DNA of 64,000 bases, from positions 941,029 through 1,005,028 of the forward strand of contig JADGEX010000001.1 in NCBI GenBank assembly GCA_016744135.1, read 5' to 3'. A program made the position numbers and the translations under genes. The notes under the pieces were generated by a model. The model did not search any database and had not been told where the DNA came from. It saw only the letters and a program-made list of their open reading frames with translations. This DNA is from Pseudodesulfovibrio sp. Lineage in GTDB: Bacteria; Desulfobacterota; Desulfovibrionia; Desulfovibrionales; Desulfovibrionaceae. Below, piece after piece: positions 36,881-43,697 of this stretch (positions within the stretch are counted from its first letter, which is position 1; every line of letters starts with the position of its first letter).

Positions 36881-37471
36881 ATGGCTTTAATCATAGGCTC
36901 TTTAATCGCATATATCCTCGGTTCCATTCCCTTCGGACTGGTCATTGGAAAAACTTTGTGCAACATCGACCCGCGTGAAGATGGCAGCAAAAACACCGGC
37001 GCGACCAACGTGGCCCGTTTGTGCGGCACGAAATACGGAATCATAACTCTGATTCTGGATGTTCTCAAAGGAATGCTCCCGGTGTTGTTCGCCGCCACCT
37101 GGATTGAATCACATCTGGCCCTAAGCATCGTGGCACTGGCCGCCATTCTCGGTCATGTTTATTCTTGCTTCATGAATTTCAAAGGCGGCAAAGCTGTTGC
37201 CACAACTGTGGGTGCTTTTTTCGCACTGGCCCCATGGGCAACGGTCTTTTCTGCAGCCATGTGCCTCGCCATGGTAGCACTGACCGGCCACGTTTCCATG
37301 GGTTCCCTGACTTTTGCCCTGGCCCTACCTGTATTCATGATTCTGACTGGCAACTTTGGCTACGTTCCCGTTGCCCTAATTGTCATGGTCATCTTGTTCT
37401 GGAGACACAAAGAAAATATCCGCAGACTGGCACACGGTGAAGAAAACCCTTGGATTAAGCCTAAGGAATAA
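36881..37471 (+). CDS. plsY: Acyl-phosphate glycerol-3-phosphate acyltransferase
   Basis: 196 residues with about five membrane helices. Motifs: SIPFGLVIGK, the phosphate-binding segment GSKNTGATNVAR, and FNFKGGKAVATTVG. PlsY transfers the acyl group from acyl-phosphate to glycerol 3-phosphate, starting phospholipid synthesis at the inner membrane. CAGGAG precedes the ATG. The CDF gene starts two bases after its stop codon. Confidence 0.95.
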   Translation: MALIIGSLIAYILGSIPFGLVIGKTLCNIDPREDGSKNTGATNVARLCGTKYGIITLILDVLKGMLPVLFAATWIESHLALSIVALAAILGHVYSCFMNFKGGKAVATTVGAFFALAPWATVFSAAMCLAMVALTGHVSMGSLTFALALPVFMILTGNFGYVPVALIVMVILFWRHKENIRRLAHGEENPWIKPKE

Positions 37472-37473
37472 AC

Positions 37474-38409
37474 ATGTTCTCCGACTCCCCCAAGCGGTAC
37501 GCCATTTATTCCATCGGGGCGTCAATCTTGACCTTGGCTCTCAAATTCGGAGCCTGGGCCATGACGGATTCCGTGGGGCTGCTTTCGGATGCAACAGAAT
37601 CTCTCGTTAACCTTACTGCGGGCGTCCTCGCGCTCACGGCCATCACTATCGCTATGCGTCCGGCGGATGACGAACACGCTTACGGACATGGCAAAGCCGA
37701 ATATTTTTCCAGCGGTATCGAAGGTGTTCTCATCATCATAGCCGCATTTGCCATCGGTTATGCTGCCATCAGCCGTTTCCTTTCCCCACAACCATTGACG
37801 AATTTAGGCCCCGGCCTGATTCTCGCTCTGCTCTCATCCGTGGTCAATTATGTGGTTGCCAAAGTCATGCTCAAAGCAGCTCACCGTTTCGATTCCATCA
37901 CTCTGGAAGCGGACGCACGGCATTTGTTGACTGATGTCTGGACATCAATTGGCTTGGTGGCAGGACTGGCTATCATTATAGTCATGCCGGAATGGAAACT
38001 TCTCGACCCGATCATAGCGACTCTTATGGCGATTAACATCGTTTTCACAGGTGTCAGCCTACTCAAACGGTCTGTCGGCGGCCTTATGGACGATGCTCTG
38101 CCCAAAAAAGAACTACAGATCATAGCAAATGCCATCCGCAGTTACACAAACAGCGATGCAAGCTTTCACGGATTACGCACCCGCAAGTCAGGCTCAAGGC
38201 GCTTCATCGACTTCCACCTGCTTGTACCGGGTGATATGTCGGTCAAAGCGTCCCACGACCTTTGCGGTCTCATTGAAGAATTGATCCAATCGCAGCTATC
38301 TCGCGCCGAAGTCACCATTCATGTGGAACCTCTGGAATGCGAGTCATCCTACGATGGTTGGAAAATAGGCGGCACGTGCGCCAAAAAAGTAAAGCCCCTC
38401 GAGGACTAA
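37474..38409 (+). CDS. Cation diffusion facilitator family transporter
   Basis: 311 residues. Six membrane helices then a cytoplasmic C-terminal domain. Metal-site motifs are GLLSDATESLVN in helix 2 and LEADARHLLTDVWTS in helix 5, plus EHAYGHGKAEYFSS between helices. Site A has Asp and Asn rather than the DxxxD of FieF, which may favour iron, manganese or another metal; this is inference from the pattern only. Coupled to plsY. Its stop codon overlaps that of hflX on the opposite strand by four bases. Confidence 0.92.
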   Translation: MFSDSPKRYAIYSIGASILTLALKFGAWAMTDSVGLLSDATESLVNLTAGVLALTAITIAMRPADDEHAYGHGKAEYFSSGIEGVLIIIAAFAIGYAAISRFLSPQPLTNLGPGLILALLSSVVNYVVAKVMLKAAHRFDSITLEADARHLLTDVWTSIGLVAGLAIIIVMPEWKLLDPIIATLMAINIVFTGVSLLKRSVGGLMDDALPKKELQIIANAIRSYTNSDASFHGLRTRKSGSRRFIDFHLLVPGDMSVKASHDLCGLIEELIQSQLSRAEVTIHVEPLECESSYDGWKIGGTCAKKVKPLED

Positions 38410-40046
38410 AAACCCTTTTTTTCCAAAGGGATACCACGTAAGACAGCGTCCACGACAGGTTCCAAACTCGCTCGCTTCACAGCGACGGCTGGTATCCCAT
38501 CCGGGTAGACATTGTGCATGGCTTCATGTCCTTCTGCATCCAGCTTATCCCATTTATTAAGTACAAGAATAGACGGAATATCATCCAATTCCATGTCTCG
38601 CAAAATGGAACGCACTGCCTCGACCTGCTCTTCCACTTCGGGATGGGATGCATCACACACCAACACCAGCAGATCAGCTGATTCCAACTCTTCCAATGTG
38701 GCCCGAAAAGCCTCTTTCAAATCTGGCGGCAATCGACGAATAAATCCAACAGTATCCGTCAGCACGACCTCGCGCTCCTGCGGGAACCGAATTCGACGAC
38801 TGGTAGGATCGAGTGTGGCGAAAAGCTTATCCTCAGCAATAACCTTGGATTGAGTCAGGGTATTGAGCAATGTAGATTTGCCTGCGTTGGTATAGCCAAC
38901 CAGCGACACAATGGGCAACCCTGCCTTGGCACGGCGTTCACGAGTCTGGGTACGCCGTTTACGAACGTCTTTCAGTTCTTTTTTCAAACGGGTCAACCGG
39001 TCATTGGCACGACGACGGTCGATTTCCAACTTTGTTTCACCGGGACCACGACCGCCGATACCACCCATGAGTCGAGACATGGCCCGATTCTTTCCGACCA
39101 ATCGCGGCAAGGTATACTTGAGCTGCGCCATTTCCACCTGTAACTTACCGGACCGGCTGGTGGCATGTTGGGCAAAAATATCGAGAATAAGCTGTGTACG
39201 ATCAAGAATTTTTCGTTCAGTCACCTTGGCAAGGTTACGTATTTGGGTGGGTGACAACTCCTGATCAAAGATAATGACCGAGGCATTAGCCTGAAGTGCA
39301 TGGACCTCCAATTCAGTCAATTTACCCTTTCCCATAATAAATTTGGGATTATGCTTGCGCACTCGCTGAATCATGGTTCCGGCAGCGACAAGCCCTGCGG
39401 TATCAGCCAGCTCAGCAAGTTCTTCCAAAGAAAGTTCCTGCACAGGACGAGGAGTCTTGTCTACACTGACAAGCAGCACCCGATTCTCATCGGATTCTGT
39501 CCCTTGTCCAGCCAACTGTCGGCTAAACTCATCTTCCAGAGCCTCAACAATGCTCCCCAAATCAAGATCGAATCGATCCCAACGCCGAGGCTCAAAAATC
39601 TCGTAACTCTTTTCCTCAGGATTGGGAGGTAATAAATGCGCGGCCTGAACGACTTCAGGAAAACCATCACTGACATTCAGAGCAACCACAGAATCGAGTC
39701 GTAAGAACACCATATCCATCAGGTCTTCCTGCGACAAAGATTCATTTGAAAGATGTGTATGGAGCAGGCGTAAACCACGGAGTCGTCCTGTGGACAATCG
39801 TCTACGCGGTAATTCCGGAATGTAAATGGAACGATTGTCACCCACCAACACCATGCCGACCTTGCCTTGACGGTCAATGAGCAGTCCCAATTGACGGCCA
39901 ATGTCTGCACTCAATTCCGCCAACTCGCGGGCCTGTTCATTCGTATAGCAATCGTCAGTGGGAAATTGACGTTGATACAACCGGGAAAGACGTTTTATCT
40001 GATTGGGTTTCAACCCTTGCAGGTTGCCCTCGGGTTTCTTTGCGAT
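38406..40046 (-). CDS. hflX: GTPase HflX, probably initiated at an AUC codon
   Basis: 546 residues in the form given. GTPase motifs are GYTNAGKSTLLNTL (P-loop), DTVGFIRRLP and LNKWDK, preceded by the HflX-specific MGGIGGRGPGETKLEIDRRR glycine-rich loop. The N-terminal domain is long (about 190 residues before the typical HflX core), a form also seen in other Deltaproteobacteria. The start is uncertain: the frame from TTG (40011-40013) has a purine-rich stretch directly against it and no proper spacing, whereas AAAGGAG lies seven bases before an ATC at 40044-40046, which begins IAKKPEGNLQGLKPNQ. HflX splits stalled ribosomes. Function is high confidence, start is not. Confidence 0.88.
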   Translation of the reverse strand: MAKKPEGNLQGLKPNQIKRLSRLYQRQFPTDDCYTNEQARELAELSADIGRQLGLLIDRQGKVGMVLVGDNRSIYIPELPRRRLSTGRLRGLRLLHTHLSNESLSQEDLMDMVFLRLDSVVALNVSDGFPEVVQAAHLLPPNPEEKSYEIFEPRRWDRFDLDLGSIVEALEDEFSRQLAGQGTESDENRVLLVSVDKTPRPVQELSLEELAELADTAGLVAAGTMIQRVRKHNPKFIMGKGKLTELEVHALQANASVIIFDQELSPTQIRNLAKVTERKILDRTQLILDIFAQHATSRSGKLQVEMAQLKYTLPRLVGKNRAMSRLMGGIGGRGPGETKLEIDRRRANDRLTRLKKELKDVRKRRTQTRERRAKAGLPIVSLVGYTNAGKSTLLNTLTQSKVIAEDKLFATLDPTSRRIRFPQEREVVLTDTVGFIRRLPPDLKEAFRATLEELESADLLVLVCDASHPEVEEQVEAVRSILRDMELDDIPSILVLNKWDKLDAEGHEAMHNVYPDGIPAVAVKRASLEPVVDAVLRGIPLEKKGF

Positions 40047-40069
40047 ACCCCTACTCCTTTATGGTAGAT

Positions 40070-40134
40070 GCCTTCAGCGTCCCAGCCGGGGCCGCTTTCC
40101 AGCGGGGACCAAAGGGCGAACCCCTTTGGAATCC
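40070..40134 (+). repeat. Intergenic hairpin repeat, copy C
   Basis: GCCTTCAGCG head, a CCGCT / AGCGG hairpin, then CCAAAGGG / CCCCTTTGG with CGAA loop, ending AATCC. Head and tail are looser matches to the other copies. Confidence 0.45.
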
Positions 40135-40139
40135 TGTAA

Positions 40140-40207
40140 CCGATCTGAACACAAGAATCGACCCAAACCGCTATGCTCTGTTGGGCCGATTCTTGTGTTC
40201 AGATCGG
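40140..40207. repeat. 27-bp inverted repeat forming a long hairpin
   Basis: 40140-40166 (CCGATCTGAACACAAGAATC...) pairs with 40181-40207 with one A-C mismatch, around a 14-base loop. No T-run follows on either strand, so it is not a standard terminator. It may be a small mobile-element end pair, a processed sRNA or a transcript-stabilising hairpin. Confidence 0.7.
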
Positions 40208-40447
40208 AGTTTATAATATTATCAATGGAAACTCGACAAGTTTCGCTCTCGCCGAAAAACACGAAAAATCATAAAAATTACCGCAAATCAAATCCCGTTT
40301 TTCCCTAACCTCATTAGGCTTAGAAAAATGGGACAGATTTGTAGGCGGAAGGTCTCGCGGTTCCCACGGTCGTATCTTACCGAAAAGGACAGTCACAGAC
40401 CTTCCAATGACGAAGAAAGCCCGCTAAAGCCGCCTCCGAAAATGAAG

Positions 40448-41044
40448 CTATGCTTCGTTCTCGCTAAGATATTTGGTAATCATGGCGTCGTATTCACTAA
40501 CAAGTTTAAAAGTCAGAGCAGCCATTTCTTTACGGAATCTCAAAGAGATACCACCATTCTCCTCGATTTCCTTCTGAACAACCGGATAATACTTTGGATC
40601 AGGGACTACGCAAATTGAATGAAAATTCTTGGCAGTGGCACGCAACATGGTAGGACCACCGATATCAATCTGCTCGACAGCGGCCTTGAGATCCAATCCC
40701 TTGGCAACGGCATCAGCGAAGTTGTAAAGATTGACGCAAATAAGATCAAAAGGCTCAATACCGAAATCACGCAAAGTCTCCATATGCCCTTCGTCATCCT
40801 TGTCAGCTAGAATACCGCCATGGATATTCGGATGCAAAGTCTTGACACGACCACCGAGAATTTCCGGGAAATCGGTCACATCAGACACTGACGTGACAGG
40901 CAATCCTGCTTCTTGCAGCATTTTTTTGGTACCACCAGTGGATACCAACTCACAGTCTTTGTCAGTCAGGAATTTTCCGAACTCGGCAAGACCGGACTTA
41001 TCGGTTACGGACAATATAGCTCGTTTGACGGGCAACAATTTCAT
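40448..41044 (-). CDS. purH: IMP cyclohydrolase, separate from AICAR transformylase
   Basis: 198 residues, the N-terminal (cyclohydrolase) half of PurH only. Motifs: RAILSVTDKSGLAEFGK, ELVSTGGTKKMLQEAGLPV, DFPEILGGRVKTLHPNIHGGIL, and IGGPTMLRATAKNFHSICVV. The protein stops where the bifunctional enzyme would continue into the formyltransferase. It closes the ring of FAICAR to IMP; the partner activity is encoded 6 kb away at 33038-34312 on the other strand. ATG at 41042-41044 follows GAGAGG, which is buried in a hairpin (41047-41077). It stands alone. Confidence 0.92.
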   Translation of the reverse strand: MKLLPVKRAILSVTDKSGLAEFGKFLTDKDCELVSTGGTKKMLQEAGLPVTSVSDVTDFPEILGGRVKTLHPNIHGGILADKDDEGHMETLRDFGIEPFDLICVNLYNFADAVAKGLDLKAAVEQIDIGGPTMLRATAKNFHSICVVPDPKYYPVVQKEIEENGGISLRFRKEMAALTFKLVSEYDAMITKYLSENEA

Positions 41045-41046
41045 CA

Positions 41047-41077
41047 CAGACCTCTCTTCTTGTTTCGAGAGGCTCTG
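41047..41077 (-). promoter_or_regulatory. Hairpin sequestering the ribosome binding site of the IMP cyclohydrolase gene
   Basis: On the minus strand CAGA-G-CCTCTC pairs with GAGAGG-TCTG across a ten-base loop, and the GAGAGG arm is the Shine-Dalgarno. Its melting would be needed for initiation, so translation could be controlled here. Confidence 0.5.
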
Positions 41078-41245
41078 CCAGATTCACGCCATAAACGCAA
41101 GTAAATGAGTCCGTGATGAAGCGATGAAAGGGCCACAGAGAGCCAAAAAACACACCTCACACAACGTCAAAACTGTCGTCTCCAGACAGGATAGGATGCT
41201 ATATTTCTGAAAAAATATGGATGTATGACTATAAAACAATAAGAC

Positions 41246-41354
41246 ATGAGCGGAAGCGTACGAGTGCAAGGCGCAAAAAAAGAATGAGACCGACGCGTAG
41301 TCCACTACGCGAGGATTCAGGCTTTTTAAAACAACGCAACAGTCATGCGCTTAT
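41246..41354. repeat. 109-bp imperfect inverted-repeat element
   Basis: Arms of about 50 bases pair imperfectly around a perfect centre CGCGTAG-TCCA-CTACGCG (41294-41311), with outer ends ATGAGCG and CGCTTAT. No reading frame is contained. It resembles a miniature or REP-like intergenic element; a single copy is present in this window. Confidence 0.55.
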
Positions 41355-41444
41355 GCACAGCCTTCCTCAGAGGCTGGCTCCCCGCTCCACCAACCATGTG
41401 ACACGGTGGCGGAACGGGAAACCAACGGGGAGGGGAGACCGTAG

Positions 41445-42008
41445 TTAGGACTGGAACTGTTCGAGCATTTCCTTGGCGGCTTCGTGATTCGGGTCTGCTT
41501 CAAGAATAATCTCAAGCTGAGCCCGTGCCGCATCTTTCTGATCGAGGCAGACAAAGCTTCCCGCCAGGGAATACCGCACTTCGTGCTTGCCCGGGTCAAT
41601 CTCAAGGTAAGCTTCGAGATGTGGAATTATCTCTTCCAAACGTTCCAACTCATGGCCGAGCCTGATCAAACTGAACAGGGCCACCATATTTTCAGGATTC
41701 AGGGTTATGGCTTCGGTAAACAGGGAGTATGCTTCCTCTGTTTCACCATTTTCCAGCCGAATAAGCCCTATCCCAGAAAGACTTTTGTCAGAAGGCTCAA
41801 TAGTGTGAGCTTTCTCATACATGCGCATGGCGTCTTCCAGTTGACCGCGCTGAACAGCAACGGTTGCCAGGCCGAGATAAGGATCGGGATGAATGCCATT
41901 AGAGCTTACAGCTTTCTTGTAATACTCTTCAGCTTTGTCGAGCTCACCCATAAACAGGTAGCATTCACCGAGTTCTTTGTTGATTTCGTAATCCAGATGA
42001 CCACTCAT
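41445..42008 (-). CDS. Tetratricopeptide-repeat protein
   Basis: 187 residues made almost entirely of TPR units: ELGECYLFMGELDKAEEYYKKAV, PYLGLATVAVQRGQLEDAMRMYEKA, GLIRLENGETEEAYSLFTEAI and YSLAGSFVCLDQKDAARAQLEII. No signal peptide. It is a protein-interaction scaffold of unknown partner. GGAGGGG lies before the ATG. It lies just upstream of the flagellar promoter on the opposite strand, but a link to motility is only positional. Confidence 0.9.
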   Translation of the reverse strand: MSGHLDYEINKELGECYLFMGELDKAEEYYKKAVSSNGIHPDPYLGLATVAVQRGQLEDAMRMYEKAHTIEPSDKSLSGIGLIRLENGETEEAYSLFTEAITLNPENMVALFSLIRLGHELERLEEIIPHLEAYLEIDPGKHEVRYSLAGSFVCLDQKDAARAQLEIILEADPNHEAAKEMLEQFQS

Positions 42009-42185
42009 AATGTCCCCTCCATTTCTCCCTTACCCGGAGGCCGGGTTGAAAAGATCTCCACGGTCACAGTTGACCGCACTGAATCTAGCAATGGTTGTGC
42101 CAAAGTCATGTGTTTCCCGATAGAGCCACAACGACATATATCTCTAACATATTGATAAATATTATTTTATAGTAAAACCAACAAC

Positions 42186-42296
42186 TCAACCCCATAGACC
42201 GTAAACGGCTTCACTCTTCTGAAAAGGGAATATTCTGCCCCTGTATTCATTATAAAAATGACGCCGTGCCTTCTTCCAATCAGCTTCTAAAAACAT
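42186..42296 (-). CDS. Possible 36-residue protein
   Basis: A short frame starting MFLEADWKKARRHFYNEYRG and ending VYGLWG. It is basic and aromatic-rich and lies in the promoter region between the TPR gene and flgB. There is no ribosome binding site before the ATG, so it may be chance or a decayed remnant; listed because the composition looks protein-like. Confidence 0.25.
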   Translation of the reverse strand: MFLEADWKKARRHFYNEYRGRIFPFQKSEAVYGLWG

Positions 42297-42348
42297 CAAG
42301 GAAACCGGAATAAACTTAATATTCTTTTATTTCAAGATGTTATTTGTT

Positions 42349-42364
42349 TGGAACGGGAGTTGCT
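42349..42364 (+). promoter_or_regulatory. Sigma-54 promoter of the flagellar operon
   Basis: TGGAACG-N4-TTGCT matches the -24/-12 consensus TGGCACG-N4-TTGCW at 11 of 12 defined positions, 78 bases before the flgB start. Sigma-54 control of middle flagellar genes is well known. Confidence 0.87.
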
Positions 42365-42441
42365 TAACCTCTTGCGGACCTGACGGAAAAACAAGCTTGT
42401 CAGGAAACCGAACATCGCAGCGAATGCAGGAGGATCAAGGC

Positions 42442-42852
42442 ATGAGAGAGCTTTTCGGACGACACATTCAATTGACAGGCAAGGTCATGGACCTGCAACT
42501 GCAACGTCAAAATCTCGTCACTGGCAACATCGCCAACTTGAATACACCGGGGTACAAAGCCCGTTCCATTGAATTTGAGGACAAGCTGCAAAAAGCGCTC
42601 AATCAGGATGGAATAGGAAAAATGACCCGTACCTCCAAGGCTCACCTTCCTTCCACATTCAACCCTGACGGATTTTCAGGTGATGGCTTGAAAAGTTTCA
42701 AGGCCCGGGAAATATACGGTCAGGACTCGGTGGACCTGGATAAAGAAATGGCAACAAACGCCAAAAACACCATGATGTACAACGCTCTTGCCATGGTCAT
42801 TAAAAAGAATTTTTCAGGCATGGGCAAAGTCATAATGGATGGAGCGAAGTAA
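42442..42852 (+). CDS. flgB: Flagellar basal-body rod protein FlgB
   Basis: 136 residues. The N-terminal rod signature NLVTGNIANLNTPGYKARSIEF is intact and the C-terminal helix MATNAKNTMMYNALAMVI matches the rod-protein coiled coil. It forms the proximal rod with FlgC. The ATG at 42442 follows AGGAGG at a rather long 10-base spacing; an ATG at 42337 upstream lies before the promoter and is not used. First gene of the sigma-54-driven operon. Confidence 0.96.
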   Translation: MRELFGRHIQLTGKVMDLQLQRQNLVTGNIANLNTPGYKARSIEFEDKLQKALNQDGIGKMTRTSKAHLPSTFNPDGFSGDGLKSFKAREIYGQDSVDLDKEMATNAKNTMMYNALAMVIKKNFSGMGKVIMDGAK

Positions 42853-42853
42853 T

Positions 42854-43294
42854 ATGGATTTCATGACAGCAATGGACATCAGCGCATCCGGCCTCAAGGC
42901 CCAGCGTGCCCAGCTGAATGTCATTTCAATGAACATGGCAAATATCAGGACCACCAAGACAGAAGACGGTGGCCCTTATCAGCGCAAGTCCGTGTCTTTC
43001 GAATCCACGCCCGTGTACTCCCCCTTCGCTCAGGAAATGCACGACCAGCTGAACCGCGACCTAAAAGGTGTCAAGGTACTCGGCGTGACAGCGGACGAAC
43101 GTCCTTTCAAACAGGTATTCGAGCCGCATCACCCAGATGCCAACGATCAGGGTTATGTCACCTACCCTGACATCAACGTTGTCGAAGAAATGACCAACAT
43201 GATGCAGGCAATGCGCGGTTACGAAGCGAATGTGCAAACCATCCAAGGCGCCAAGCGCATGTTCCAGAAAGCCTTGCAAATAGGCATGGGCTAA
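42854..43294 (+). CDS. flgC: Flagellar basal-body rod protein FlgC
   Basis: 146 residues. N-terminal ISASGLKAQRAQLNVISMNMANIRTTKT is the FlgC rod motif, and the C-terminal PDINVVEEMTNMMQAMRGYEANVQTIQGAKRM is typical. The gene starts one base after the flgB stop codon, so translation is coupled. It joins the rod between MS ring and hook. Confidence 0.96.
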   Translation: MDFMTAMDISASGLKAQRAQLNVISMNMANIRTTKTEDGGPYQRKSVSFESTPVYSPFAQEMHDQLNRDLKGVKVLGVTADERPFKQVFEPHHPDANDQGYVTYPDINVVEEMTNMMQAMRGYEANVQTIQGAKRMFQKALQIGMG

Positions 43295-43313
43295 ACTCGA
43301 AGGGGTAAAAATC

Positions 43314-43643
43314 ATGGTCGTTAAAAGTGTCGCAATCAATGCATATCAAAATGCTATGGGCAACCGTAGCAAGGCTATCACCAACAAAGTTGCAGACAGC
43401 CTGAAAAAACCTCAAGAACCGGTCCAGGGCTTCGACGATACGCTGAAGACTTCCTTGAACAAGGTCAATGAGCTGCAAACAGTGAAGAAAACGATGATCG
43501 AAGAATTCGCGACGGGTAAAGCCCAAAACGTGCATGAATTGATGATCTCCATGCAAAAAGCCAGCATGGCCATTCAAATGACCGGCGCTGTCCGAAGCAA
43601 AATAATGCAATCTTACAAAGAAATCATGCAGATGCCTTTCTAA
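43314..43643 (+). CDS. fliE: Flagellar hook-basal body protein FliE
   Basis: 109 residues. QGFDDTLKTSLNKVNELQ and the conserved AQNVHELMISMQKASMAIQMTGAVRSKIMQSYKEIMQMPF C-terminus identify FliE, the adapter between the MS ring and the rod. 20 bases downstream of flgC. Confidence 0.95.
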   Translation: MVVKSVAINAYQNAMGNRSKAITNKVADSLKKPQEPVQGFDDTLKTSLNKVNELQTVKKTMIEEFATGKAQNVHELMISMQKASMAIQMTGAVRSKIMQSYKEIMQMPF

Positions 43644-43697
43644 GGCTCGCATCAACTTACGTAAAACGCGAAACGTTCAATCTGCGGGAGAGAGAAA

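Larger units (their letters stand above)
40047..40447. other. Gene-free stretch with repeat, long hairpin and structured segment
   Basis: The 401 bases between hflX and the IMP cyclohydrolase gene hold a hairpin repeat (40070-40134), a 27-bp hairpin (40140-40207) and a segment with mutually exclusive stems (40343-40435). Short reading frames here have no ribosome binding site or protein-like composition. Confidence 0.6.
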
